64,000 nucleotides of DNA from Bedellia somnulentella. Lineage: Eukaryota; Arthropoda; Insecta; Lepidoptera; Bedelliidae. Positions within the stretch are counted from its first letter, which is position 1. Every line of letters begins with the position of its first letter. The translations under genes and the position numbers were made by a program. The stretch covers positions 5,394,001 to 5,458,000 of the forward strand of contig OY755177.1 in assembly GCA_963576735.1 (NCBI GenBank), read 5' to 3'. This document shows, in pieces, positions 31,890 through 42,478 of this stretch. The notes beneath the pieces were generated by a model, which saw nothing but the letters and a program-made list of their open reading frames with translations, searched no databases and was not told the origin of the DNA.

Positions 31890-32365
31890 ACCTATACAAA
31901 CTTTCGACCCCTATTTCACCCTTTCAAAGGGTAAAATTTCAAAAACGCTAGAACAAATGTCTTTTTGTTTCTTATCAAACGCTTAAATATAATTTTTCTT
32001 GGTCATATCTTTCAAAATTATAAAATCCCGTAAAAACTTTCAACCCCTATTTCATCCCTTCACAGAGTGAAATTTCAAAAACGCTAGAACTAATGTTTTT
32101 TTCATTTCTTATGAAGTGCTTACTCGTAAATATAAATTTTCATGGTCATATCTTTTAAAATTAAAAATCCAGAACAAACTTTTAATCCCTATTTCCACCT
32201 CTTCATTCCCTATTTTCGCAATAAAAGGTAGCCTATGTTCTTTCTGAGGGTCTAAAGATTTCCTGTGCCAAATTTCATCAAAATCGTTTGAGAGGTTTAA
32301 GCGGGAAAGCGTAACAGACAGACAGACAGACAGAGTTACTTTCGCATTTACAATATTAATATATA
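31890..32365 (-). mobile_element. Second Helitron 5' region with tandem repeats
   Basis: 2.4 tandem units of about 138 bp (starting 31896, 32033 and 32173) each contain a version of CAACCCCTATTTCACCC and AAATTTCAAAAACGCTAGAA. They lead into AAAGCGTAACAGACAGACAG and TTTCGCATTTACAATATTAA, the decayed TCCATACTAATATT start of lepidopteran Helitrons. Confidence 0.6.
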
Positions 32366-32370
32366 TATAT

Positions 32371-32622
32371 ATACATACATACATACACATAATCACGGCT
32401 ATAAATCCCTAAAAGGGGTAGCCAGAGCTAAAGAACTAGAAGTTCCTCAGCCACTTTTGGAAAGTTGAGTGGGGAAAAGATGGCAAAATAAAGGTTATTG
32501 GTGATCGGTTTCCAACCGCATCGCCCAAAAATCCCTTAAAAGCCCCAATACCGTTAGTCGCCTCTGACGTACACCCACCGGCAGAAATGGGGTAGTGTTA
32601 TTCTAAGCCGACACTACATAGC
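32371..32622 (-). mobile_element. SINE-M, full length
   Basis: CATACATACATACACATAAT tail, then AAATCCCTAAAAGGGGTAGC through to AAGCCGACACTACATAGC; inserted in AT-repeat DNA at the Helitron start. Confidence 0.9.
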
Positions 32623-32637
32623 GAATCATCCAAATGA

Positions 32638-32912
32638 TACATATATATATGTGTATAAATATATAATATATATAAATATATATATAGTATGGATTAGTAT
32701 GGATTAACTAGCAGCAGGTTTCTTTTTGATACTTCCAGAAGTGTTAAAAGTTGATTCTCAAATAGATTATTAATTTGATACTATTATAGTCTTCCAACTT
32801 TGAAATATGGAATTTTATTGTGAAATGCTTAACTGGTTTTTTATACTATTGATATATCCATTTACAATATAAATAGTTAGATAGTTTTATTTTACGCCCC
32901 ATATCTCCTATT
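32638..32912. other. AT microsatellite and unrecognised spacer
   Basis: 32638-32690 is a run of AT/TATA repeats; the rest is unidentified. Confidence 0.5.
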
Positions 32913-32913
32913 C

Positions 32914-32915
32914 TG

Positions 32916-32952
<37 letters not shown>

Positions 32953-33168
32953 CTCACGGTCATAAATCCCAAAAAGGGGTAGCCAGAGCTATAAACTTCT
33001 TAGCCACATTTGGGACTACATATATATATGTAGGTAGAAAAAAAGTATCGTTGGTTATGGGTCTCCAGCCTCATCGTCCGAAAATCATTTATAAAGCCCC
33101 ATACCATTAGTCGCTTCTTACGACACCCCTGGGTAGAAAGGGGTAGTGACATTCTAAGAACTACACGC
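32914..33168 (-). mobile_element. SINE-M, older subfamily, expanded TA tail
   Basis: The tail is followed by about 30 bp of TA repeats; GGTCATAAATCCCAAAAAGG, AGCCACATTTGGGAC, an internal TATA-rich insertion at 33018-33034, then TTAGTCGCTTCTTACGACAC. Confidence 0.82.
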
Positions 33169-33179
33169 TAAATATTATA

Positions 33180-33838
33180 ACCAACATCCAAATTGGTCGT
33201 TGAAGGATTAATCAGGAAGCATCTCACTTCATTCAACTAGGAAGTCAAAAATAACTCAACAGTGAGTGAGAGTTTTGGGCAGAACAGGTACTATAACTTG
33301 TTACTGCGTACGTTTTTAGCGATGCAGGAAGTAATGCTCGGTTCGACCATAGAATAGCGTATGGTAGTGAATTTAACTCAAGGTCACAAACGGCATGGCG
33401 TATTCTTGGGACATCAATGACGAAAATATAAGTTGTGATTCTTTTAGCTCATAGTAAGGAGTTCATAGATGAAGTTACCTCTGAGGAAATGCGAAGACTG
33501 TAAAGTCATTCTGTTTAAATAAGTTTTTGTCATGTTTTTTATTTGTTGTGTTGACGCATACTGATTACTTAGATGGTCATTTCCACCTGTTAATATCGTA
33601 GAAAGCTACTAAGGTATCGGTAATGATTCGTCTCCCATTCTGAAATGTGAGAGCTACAGAAATCGATGTAATTGAAAATCAGAAGAAAACTCTAAAAACA
33701 GAACTACAAGCATAATACTTTATATTTTGTACTTAAAATAATTAACTAGGTTAAGAAGAATATTATGTACTTTTGTAAACTGAATAAATACGGATTTATA
33801 ATTTATGCTATCTCAGAGCATATTGTCATAGAGGATGG
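33180..33838. other. No recognised feature upstream of the gene
   Basis: Nothing identified before the GC-richer promoter region begins near 33840. Confidence 0.4.
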
Positions 33839-33839
33839 G

Positions 33840-34145
33840 AGTGGAGTGCACCGTAGAATTGCTAATAGTGAAGTTCATCGACGGCGGCGGCGGGCGTCCT
33901 AAATACTACGCATGCGCACGCTCATGATAAAAATATAAATGGCGCAGACCATGGCGCAGACACATCATGTTGTAAAATAGTACTCAGTTCTCCGAAGTAT
34001 AGCCACAGCGTCACAGCACAGCTCTTGACTTGAGTTCAGTCATACTTGAACCATTGAATCAATTGCACGCCACTGGCGCTCGCTAACATTTCGTGGTAAT
34101 TTGCACGCATTTTAGTACTGTAGTGGCCGTGAATGTGCTGTGAAG
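33840..34145 (+). promoter_or_regulatory. Probable promoter and non-coding first exon
   Basis: This is a GC-richer island in AT-rich DNA (GACGGCGGCGGCGGGCGTCC; GCATGCGCACGC). It contains a TATA-like AAATATAAATGG at about 33930 and arthropod initiator-like TCAGT motifs near 33983 and 34037. A good splice donor, GAAG|GTGCGT, closes it at 34145/34146. The next acceptor abuts the ATG at 34519, so the 5' UTR would be spliced. The TSS and the TATA/initiator pairing are inferred; the spacing seen (about 50 bp) is wider than usual. Confidence 0.5.
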
Positions 34146-34518
34146 GTGCGTTTAATTTATGTCTCTTTGGTTTGTTAAATATGTTGGTGGTGGTGTATCT
34201 TTATTTATTTTATTATTCATTCATCTCAAAATCATTATAATGTTTAGTGATAGTGCAGGGAATACGATCATAAAATTATTTTAAGTTACGTGCGTTAGGT
34301 TGCAATAATATATGGAATGTGTTTACATAAATTCGTTCGGAAAATTCTTGTTGATAGATCCTTGTTGATAGTTTGTTCATACATAAATTCCATAAATCTA
34401 ATTTCTTTGTAATGTTGCCGCTTTTAATAACATTGTAATAAATAAAATTTTCTTACTAGTAACTTACTCTCTGGCCACTTTAATGTAATTTCACTCAACC
34501 CAATAATTTAAATTTCAG

Positions 34519-36457
34519 ATGCATTACCAAATACAGTTGCTTACGCTGTTTTTGTGCTTAGTAGAAATAAGCGGGAGACAGATTAATGTTCAAGATGACT
34601 CGTCAATCGAAAACCATGAAACGACTTATGAAAACAAACGGGAACACTCACGAAACAGACATAGAAGGAAACGATGGCAAAGTATGGGCTACGTATACCC
34701 AGTACCACATCAGCCATTTCAACCTGAAATTAATGATCGAACTGAATTTTTACTACAAAATATACTGCAAACACTGACTGAGATAGCGGAAAATCTGAAA
34801 AGACCAGTTGCTCCCCAACCTATCTATATACCGTATCCATTATCATACCCGGTGTTATATCCGACACAAAGACAGTGTCCAAATGTTACGAACACAAGTT
34901 TTCAAGTCGAACAAAGATTTCCGAATTTGGAGGATCCCAATCAAAACTGGGGATTCTCTCGTGATAATGAAGAAAGTGAAGAAACGTATAAGGATTTCTC
35001 CAGACCGCTTTCTTTTGATGCTATCCCACCGATAAATATTGGAAATCCTAACCAGAAAGCTCCGGATGCACAGGTACGTTTCTAGAATAACGTGTGATTT
35101 CGCCATGAGATCCTATTGGGATAGGCCTCTCTCTATGTTGTTCAACAAAAAACTACCGAATATCATTTCTTACGATCCTAGCAAACCTCTTGAACTTCAA
35201 TCAACCAATAATGTCAATGATCAGTATTCTTGTTCTACTTTCCCTTATGTATAATTATTATCATTAACATAAAAGAGTATTACTGAAGTATTAGAATGAG
35301 ATGAAACTCGTTCTAGTAACTACTTCTATTTTATGGAAAATGTTATAGGCGATGGCAGGAAATTTGGATTCTTAAAAGATTTAAGAGTAAAACAGTAAAA
35401 ATTTAGTGTCAAATTTTCTTCAAGTCATACATACTTATATACTCACAACTATAAATCCCTAGAGGGGGTAGCCAAAGCTTTAGAATTAGAAATGCCTCAG
35501 CCATTTTTGAAAGTCGAATGGAAAAAGATTGTAAAATAAAGGTGTCCAACCGCATTGCCCTAAATTCACCCCTAAAATGATAAATATTCGTATGTATTTA
35601 TTTATTTCTCTACTAACATACATGAAATTTAAATAATTTTAAGAATTCAACTATTTAAGGTGTGATTTGCGTTGTAAAGTTTATTTTCGTATTTGTGGAC
35701 TAAGAAGTATGAAAAGGGATTTATAATGTTTTGATTGATTTTAAAATAATTTGTTTTGGTAAAAGGTATAAAACAAACATCAGGTAAAAAATGTACAAAA
35801 AAAAGTATATTTTATGACCAATAAAATAAATTTACATAAAATATATAATCACGGCTATAAATCTCAAAAAAAGGATACAGCTGTGATTTGGATCTCTCGG
35901 ATCTCCTTCCGGTTTTAACCTTTATAAACATTGTATTGAGTTTACATGAGATACATTTTAGCTGTGTAGTGTTGGCTTAGAATAGCACTACTCCATTTCT
36001 TCCAGTGGATGTACGTAAGAGTCGAATAACGATATTGGGGCTTTTAAGGGATTTTTTGGCGATGTGGTTGGAGACCCATGACCAACAACCTATATGTCAC
36101 CATCTTTTCACCACGCAACTTCGAAAAGTAGCTGAGGAATTTTTAATTCCCTAGCTCTGGCTACCTTTCAAGGGATTTATAACCGTGAGTATATGTATGA
36201 TACGTATATCTTGATTAAAATTATATGTATTTCAGGTTTCGGCAAGCACTCCAGTTCCATCGCTCAGCTCTCCTCTTGGAAGTAGCAGATGTGAAACACA
36301 AATACTATCATGCTGCAACCCCAGAAATACACCCAACCAAAAAGCGAAATGCTTTGAAGATTCCAACTGTAGTCACATTAACCAAGGCCAAGTTTGTACA
36401 AAAAAATACATAGATAGTTTAATAGAAAAAATAGCAAGAACGTACACTTATACATAA
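34519..36457 (+). CDS. Secreted cysteine-rich protein, two coding exons (34519-35073, 36236-36457)
   Basis: Coding exon A begins exactly at the ATG after the acceptor TTTAAATTTCAG and ends at CACAG|GTACGT. Exon B follows the acceptor TATATGTATTTCAG and stops at TAA 36455-36457. The join is phase 0 and gives 258 residues. Residues 1-19 are a signal peptide (hydrophobic LLTLFLCLVEISG). RHRRKR (47-52) is a furin-type site, so an N-terminal propeptide is likely. Residues 97-118 are Pro/Tyr-rich (PQPIYIPYPLSYP), with N-glycosylation sequons at N122 and N125 and an acidic stretch around 149-157. Exon B encodes a module with Cys at 204, 211, 212, 224, 230 and 239 (C-x6-CC-x11-C-x5-C-x8-C) including KCFEDSNC. 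I recall related CC...CFE...C modules in uncharacterised insect secreted proteins but cannot name a family, so the function is unknown. It is the only intact host gene here. Confidence 0.85.
35105..35205 (-). mobile_element. LINE-R 3' end, decayed, in intron
   Basis: CCTATTGGGATAGGCCTCTC and TTCTTACGATCCTAGCAAAC match the LINE-R reference (complement of its last coding part). Confidence 0.65.
35430..35580 (-). mobile_element. SINE-M 3' half, in intron
   Basis: ACTCACAACTATAAATCCCT, GGGGGTAGCCAAAGC, CTCAGCCATTTTTGAAAGTC. Confidence 0.8.
35845..35882 (-). mobile_element. SINE-M tail-only scrap, in intron
   Basis: ATAATCACGGCTATAAATCT then AAAAAAGGATA: only the 3' hairpin end is present. Confidence 0.5.
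35961..36205 (+). mobile_element. SINE-M, full length, next to the splice acceptor
   Basis: GCTGTGTAGTGTTGGCTTAG to GGCTACCTTTCAAGGGATTT, ATAACCGTGAGTATATG. In the same orientation as the gene. Confidence 0.9.
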
Positions 36458-37420
36458 ACTTCAAATATGATAATATACAAAAAAATTTAGTACATATTTA
36501 AAACTATCTGAATGTAACTAAAGAAGCGCGGGGTTTATCTTGCACATGTATAGCGCAATACACACTGGGCCCGCCGGGCTGCCGGCAACATATGTTGGCA
36601 ACTTTTTATCGGTGGTCAAGTTTTCGTACATAGGTTAGGGTTAGACATAATTCATTCAGCACAGGCTGCCGGGCTCATTGGGTATTGCGCTCACTAATTT
36701 ATTTACTAGGTAGCCCCAGCCTTTTTTATTGATGTTGCTGACCTATTCACTGCAACAAATATTTTAGATTCTGATTTGATTTTGTAACCTGGACAATCTG
36801 ACAGAGTAAAATTCAATAAGCTACATTGTAATGGACTATTGATATAAGAAGTACGAGATGTGAGAGATTGTTCAGAAAGAAGTGTTCGAGTGATCAGATT
36901 GAAAAGAATGACGAATGGAGACGGAACATTTTATTTGTCCCAGTTATTTCTAGACTCAACTGAGCTGAGCAATTTCAAACATTTAGGCTAGTAAATCAAG
37001 GACGCTATTTATAGAGAGAAATATGTTATCGTCACTTCAGTTGTATTGTTTTCGTATTCGTATTGATACAACGATGATCTGTTTGTGTATTCAAGGAGAA
37101 CTACACAATTTATTTTACGATATAGTCATAACCTGTATTATGTATTATTTATTAGATAATGTTTTAACAAGTATTATATTGTGAATAGATTTAGGAAAAG
37201 CGCTATTTATTTAGTAGGATTTCATTTACGGAGTATCTAACATGAATTAACGCATTTAATAATAATAACTACATACTATGGTTACATTGATGTATTTTGT
37301 GAACGTCTTTTTAAATATTAGTACACTGCATTGTGTATTTTTAATTTGGAATTTCATTCATTAATTTCGCTTTTTTATTGTCATGCTATTGCTACATTAA
37401 TAAAATTCAGAAGCCTTTAG
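36458..37420 (+). other. Putative 3' UTR and downstream sequence
   Basis: AATAAA at about 37398, followed by a GT-rich stretch (TTGTGTCATT), is the best poly(A) candidate; AAATAAATAAATAA near 37608 is another. A small inverted-repeat element lies at 36552-36691. The transcript end is inferred. Confidence 0.4.
36552..36691. mobile_element. Small MITE-like inverted-repeat element
   Basis: The left end AGCGCAATACACACTGGGCC pairs with the right end GGCTCATTGGGTATTGCGCT (imperfect). The ends are GC-rich (GCCGGGCTGCCGG) in AT-rich DNA. No clear target duplication. Confidence 0.5.
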
Positions 37421-38140
37421 AAACTTACTATTCTATTGTGTCATTCATAATGTTATGTTCAAGAAAAAAACTGTATTTCTAAAAGTACAATTAAGCAAAT
37501 GGTATAAAACATGAAGTTCCTCTAGGTTTATATAGAACTTATTTACTGAGACTGATTTTATTCAAGTGAAACAGTAAATCAAAAACCACGCTTATGTTTT
37601 TTGAGATAAGAAATAAATAAATAATTTTGTCCACATTTGCATTTTATTTTTACCGACTAGAAAAGAAGAAGTATGTCCTAAATTTTACTGAGTGTTGTGT
37701 ATTTATGTTAGTGTATTCATATTTTCCTCATTTGTTAACAATTTCAATATATTTTTCTTCACTTTTTGGGTTTTGTTCCAGATTTCTCCCAACGAATACT
37801 TAATTGAATTCGTGTTGAACTTTTATCGAGATCGTGTAATTTGTGTCGAATAATTAATTCTCATTGCGATATTGTAATACCTGTATGCCGATATTAACGA
37901 TAAATATATTTTCAATAGGTAAACACTATCGTACATCTCTCTATACGGATTTGAGCATCGTGACCAATTTTCAAGAAATTTACGGAAAAAGAACTGCGTT
38001 GCGATACATAGTCCTACTCTTTTTACGGTGCCTTCTTTTTTTTAAATAAAAACAATAATTTTCTTAAATCAGCCCTGTCTTAATGTCAAATGAATTTGTA
38101 AACCTACGTGTTTATAATAATAATAATGTGGGAATAATAA
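37421..38140. other. No recognised feature
   Basis: AT-rich; a 61-codon frame at 37864-38049 has no family. Confidence 0.45.
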
Positions 38141-38402
38141 TACGCGGGGCATGCCAAAAGAAACTAGATACTCAAAAATTATAAAATTTATTCTTTATTA
38201 CAAGTATCGATCTTTTTAAAGTATTCACCCTGAGCACGTATACACTTTTCCATACGTCTGAACCAATTGGAAAATACCTGTGAACACTCTTCTTTAGATA
38301 CCTCAGAAATCTCGAAATTATAGGCAACCAGCGCATCTTCTTTGCTTTCAAACCTCTTCCCCTTTAGTTTTTCTTTGATTTTTGGAAACAAGTAAAAATC
38401 AC

Positions 38403-38625
38403 CGTGTAGTGCCGTGTAGTGCCGGCTTAGAATGTCACTACCCCTTTCTACCCACGGGTGTCGTAAGAAGCGACTAAGGGTATTGGGGCTTTTTATTGGA
38501 TTTTTGGGCGATGCGATTGGAGACCCATCACCAAAAACCTTTATTTTTACCATCTTTTCCCCACTAAACTTCCAAAAGTGGCTGAGGAATTTATAATTCC
38601 TTAGCTCTGGCTACCCGTTCTAGGG
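38403..38625 (+). mobile_element. SINE-M lacking its 3' tail, in mariner, 9-bp TSD
   Basis: AAAAATCAC occurs at 38394-38402 and 38626-38634, and the duplicated site is normal mariner sequence. The 5' end has a small duplication (CGTGTAGTGCCGTGTAGTGC). The copy stops at GGCTACCCGTTCTAGGG: the ATTTATAGCCGTGAG and microsatellite are missing although the duplication is clean. Confidence 0.92.
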
Positions 38626-38936
38626 AAAAATCACAAGGCGCTAGGTCAGAGGAATATGGCGGGTGAGGGAGAATTGATACATTTTTCGAGTTAAAAATGT
38701 CTAGTGTTCTGGCAGACGTGTGCGGCGCCGCATTGTCGTGGTGCCAGAGAAGGTGCCGGATTCCTGACTTCGGTCACTTGTCACACCAAGCTGATATTAC
38801 TGTTGGAGCACAAACTGTCACATACCATTCGGAGTTCACCGTTTTTTCATTCTCTAGCACAACAGTAGCAATATGATCCGTTTTGCAGAAAAACGAGGCG
38901 ACCATTTATTTCTGTGTGCTTCGTGCACGGCGACAT

Positions 38937-39480
38937 TAATATCTCAAAGACTTTCTCACACGTGCAAGTAAACTTCCAGTAAAATAATAAAAATAACTAA
39001 TGTATAAATGTATTGCTTGGTTTTCTCATGTGAACCTTTACTTGAGAATTTGTGAATGCTGATAATGTTTTCTTGTTCTTTTAATTATTTAATGTTCTGA
39101 GACTAAGCGAATATGTTTAAAGATAATTTTAAAAGATATTGTTTTTTTATTATTTTTTTTTGTTGTGCATTTGTTTAGTTTACTGTCTGTTCCTTTACTA
39201 TTTATTCAATTTTGTTTACTTCAAATGTGGCAGACACAGATTATTTTGTTTATATATTAATTAATTATGTGTAGTGTAGTGTAGGCCTTAACTGAAAACC
39301 AGTGTTTTGCCACTTGGCAATATCAAGCACTGAGTTAGGACCTAGTTTGTGTTACCATAGCACTAATTTTAAGTTTAAAATATTGTTTTTTTTTTTCACT
39401 TTATGTATTGTTTTTCATATTGTATGTGGTGTTATGTTAACATAAATAAACGAGTTATCTATCTATCTATCTATCTATCT
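38937..39480 (+). mobile_element. LINE 3' end with (TATC)n tail, inserted in mariner
   Basis: 544 bp with no coding part, ending ATAAATAAACGAGT followed by about seven TATC units (39454-39480). Mariner sequence is continuous on either side (GCACGGCGACAT ... ATTTCGTTGG). The family is unnamed; a TATC tail is typical of some insect non-LTR elements. Confidence 0.7.
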
Positions 39481-39905
39481 ATTTCGTTGGAGTTGGCTCG
39501 TCTTCAAAGCACCATACAGTCGACTGTCGCTTTGATTCGGGATCATAGTTATATAGCCCTGTTTTGTCACCAGTCAGTATATCATATGCGTTTATTCTCT
39601 CGCCTCCGTTGAATTTATCTATCATGAATAGGTACCAATCCACCCGACGGACTTTCTGCTCATTGGTAAGTTTGTGCGGCACCCATCTCGAACAACGTTT
39701 ACGGAGAGAAAGGTCGTCGTGAATTATGGTTTGCATTGCTGCTGATCCAATTCCTAGTTCTGGCTCTAGCTCTACATATGTAATTTGTCGGTTTTCGCGA
39801 ATAAGTTTTTCGACTGCACGAACGTTTTCTTGCATGACCGCGGTTGGCGGCCGTCCTTCCTTCGCTTCATCTTCGAGACATCCCCGTCTTCTTTTAAATT
39901 CAATT

Positions 39906-40161
39906 TTAAAAAGGGGTAGCCACTTTTGGAGCTGAGAAATTAGAAATTAGAAATTTCTCAGCATCAGGAATTAAAATTCCTCAGCCACTTTTGGAAGTTG
40001 CGTGGGGAAAAGATGGTAAAATAAAGGTTGTTGGTGATGGGTCTCCAACCGCATCGCCCAAAAATCCCTTAAAAAGCCCCAATACCGTTAGTCGCCTCTT
40101 ACGTACACCCACCGGAAGAAATGGGGTAGTGGTATTCTAAGCCGACACTACACAGCTTACG
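39906..40161 (-). mobile_element. SINE-M with rearranged 3' end
   Basis: Body identical to the consensus (GGAAGTTGCGTGGGGAAAAG ... AAGCCGACACTACACAGC). At the 3' end AGAAATTAGAAATTAGAAAT and a second GCCACTTTTGGA show a partial duplication, and the microsatellite is absent. Confidence 0.85.
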
Positions 40162-40164
40162 GAT

Positions 40165-41362
40165 TACAAATTATGCGAAAACTGGACCAAAATAAAAAAA
40201 AACTTGATTTGTACACTAAACACTAATGGTATTTAAAATTTGAGAATTGTGATGATCGATTGCTCAGTGAGTGACAAATTTGAGAAACTTTGACGATACA
40301 TAATTTTAAACTACTTGTTTATGTAAAATATAAATTATTTTTAAAACTTTCCGAATTTATACAATGTATTCTTTGTGTGTGAAATTTGGGCTTCTATTTT
40401 AATCCTAAATAAGTAATGGGTCTGACAATAGCATCGCCCAAGAATCACTTAAAGAGCCCCAATACCGTAAGTCCCTTCTTACCACAAGCGTGTCTAGAAA
40501 TGGGTTTGTACTATTTTAAGCCGACACTGCGCAGCATTTTATAACTTTCGTTTAAGTTAAAAGGAGGAGATACGAATTTTAATGCTTCCCAATTTTCTAT
40601 CGTTCAAACTTTGAAAATAACTCCTACAACTAAGATATAAAGACGACGGCAATCAACGACTAGTTGCAGCTTATTCAGTGGGAATATGCACTCAAGCATT
40701 TATTTTATATTTAGATCAGAATGTCAAGCAAAAAAATATAAGACTCAAAGCGAAGCAGGGTCTAAAAGAACAAGGTGAACAACCTGCAAATGGCAACTAC
40801 ACTTATTCATCGGTAGTTGTTAAGGATTTAACTGGAGCATATTGATAAACAATCCATTATAATATGAGGTCATCAACTGCGTCAAGTCTTTCTATAGTTG
40901 ATTGAAAATCTGGGAAATCCGTCATTTTACATTATAATACATACAGGGGAAGTCAGAGTAAAATTTAAAGCTAGTTAAGTTATTTTCATTCCCAGCTTTT
41001 AGAATATCTATACAGATAGAATATATATGGTAATATGTTCATATAATTGCTTTATAATGAAATAAAATAGCTGATTAGTACTAAATAAATATTTTAATAC
41101 GCTTGTACCAAAATATCATAAATTAATGTATACTGTCTGCCTGCCTATTTGTTTGTACTTGAAAAATTGGACATAACTTAAAAGGGCTTATATTGACATA
41201 TAGCTCACGCATAAGGCGTAATTTAGGTTACCTTCCTACGAGTATTATATAAAAAAATGTATCTATCGTGTGAAGCTTGAATTTTGATTGAGCAGTAAAA
41301 GTTAACTAAGGTGATAAGATGTTCTCATGCCTATATACATGAATGCATAAACAAAAACTACA
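40165..41362. other. Mostly unrecognised; decayed SINE-M at 40413-40535
   Basis: 40413-40535 (GGGTCTGACAATAGCATCGC ... TTTTAAGCCGACACTGCGCA) is an old minus-strand SINE-M. The remainder shows no gene or repeat that I recognise. Confidence 0.55.
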
Positions 41363-41364
41363 TA

Positions 41365-41462
41365 AATAAGTGAAGGTTGCTCTCTGTGGAATTCAAACCC
41401 GCGACCTCCGGACCCTGAAGCTCGTTAGTTACCTATTCTCTTGGTCACGGACGTCGTCCCAA
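41365..41462 (-). mobile_element. tRNA-derived SINE head, third family, minus strand
   Basis: On the minus strand GACGACGTCCGTGACCAAGA and GCGGGTTTGAATTCCACAGA correspond to the A-box and B-box regions of the 15681-15800 element. Confidence 0.65.
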
Positions 41463-41495
41463 GTCATTCAAATGAACTCAATTTATACGTATATA

Positions 41496-41756
41496 CATAC
41501 ATACATACATATACTCACGGCTATAAATCCCTAGAAGGGCTAGCCAGAGCTAAGGAATTAAAATTCCTTAGCCACTTTTGGAAGTTGCGTGGGGAAAAGA
41601 TGGTAAAATAAAGGTTCTTGGTGATGGGTTTCCAACCGCATCGCCCAAAAATCCCTTAAAAAGCCCCAATACCGTTAGTCGCCTCTTACGTACACCCACC
41701 GGAAGGAGTGGGGTAGTGCTATTCCAAGCCGACACTACACAGCAAATTATTATATA
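41496..41756 (-). mobile_element. SINE-M, full length, with 13-bp TSD
   Basis: TTATACGTATATA at 41483-41495 and 41757-41769. Consensus-like throughout, ending GCCGACACTACACAGC with AAATTATTATATA between the 5' end and the duplication. Confidence 0.93.
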
Positions 41757-41769
41757 TTATACGTATATA

Positions 41770-42465
41770 TACGGCAAATATGTACGTGACTTTCATTTAT
41801 TGGACCATCAGAAGAATGGTTTTACACCTTAGAGTTTTGCGAAAATACAGAATGCAGTGATAGGTCTCTGACAAAGTTGAGTTTAGACTTGGTATTTGAT
41901 GGGTGAGGAACATTACAGGACTGGCCATAATAAAAAAAAAAAAGAAAAGGCATTAATTTCACAACATTAAGAAGTTTATAATGTTTAGGTTTCGGTGTTT
42001 ACCGCAGTAGGTTTCCCTGTGACGCAGCAAACAGGCTTTAAAATAATTAAGTAACATAACAATTATGTGCTGATTGCCATTTTGAATTTTGTTTCAAGTA
42101 CAAAGATTCAAATATTTTTTTGTTTATGTAGAAATAGAAAAATAGAAAAAAAAATTAAAGAGAAAATAAAATAGTTCATTTTCTCATAATTAATAGCTAT
42201 AACAGATCAGAACTCATATTATGCGTTTGTTTGTGAGTGTATGAGTCTATGTGCGTGTTCGTGTGTGTGTGAGTGTGTGCGTGCGTGCGTGTGTGTTTGT
42301 GTGTGGGAGAGAGGGACATTATTTGTGCTTGTGGGTGAATATAATGAAGATAAATAAAAAAAACTTGTTTTGAGCAGCAGAAGTTAATTAAGGTGACGAT
42401 AATTGTGTCATTTGAACAATATACATTTTATACATAAACGAGTCAAAAACAAAAATACCATCTAC
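41770..42465. other. No gene; GT-rich microsatellite at 42222-42308
   Basis: GTGTGTGTGTGAGTGTGTGC and GTGCGTGCGTGTGTG-type repeats occupy 42222-42308. The rest is AT-rich and unidentified. Confidence 0.7.
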
Positions 42466-42478
42466 ATGAGTGCATAAA

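Larger units (their letters stand above)
35074..36235 (+). other. Intron with GT-AG ends, invaded by SINEs
   Basis: GTACGT donor and TTTCAG acceptor, phase 0. It holds a decayed LINE-R 3' piece (35105-35205) and three SINE-M pieces. Only about 30 bp (36206-36235) separate the last SINE tail from the acceptor, including a candidate branch site TTGATTAA at 36210-36217. Confidence 0.8.
38188..39835 (-). pseudogene. mariner transposase, interrupted
   Basis: 39835-39479 encodes the N-terminal/central part (RENRQITYVELEPELGIGSA, then TGDKTGLYNYDPESK, in which the DETWLY motif of the first catalytic Asp is altered). The catalytic core lies in 38635-38930 and the C-terminus in 38188-38402. The insertions and substitutions make it non-functional. 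Confidence 0.85.
38143..39905 (-). mobile_element. mariner element split by two insertions, right end lost
   Basis: The left TIR is intact (CGCGGGGCATGCC after TA 38141-38142). Mariner sequence occupies 38143-38402, 38626-38936 and 39481-39901; a SINE-M and a LINE 3' end sit between the pieces. The right side stops inside the transposase gene (TTTTAAATTCAA) where another SINE-M begins, so the right TIR is absent. Confidence 0.9.

Noticed and set aside
38188..38553. 121-codon minus-strand frame as a fusion protein
   Set aside because: It is a chance read-through from SINE-M sequence into the mariner transposase C-terminus.
42222..42308. Regulatory element
   Set aside because: A simple GT/GTGC microsatellite with no adjacent gene.
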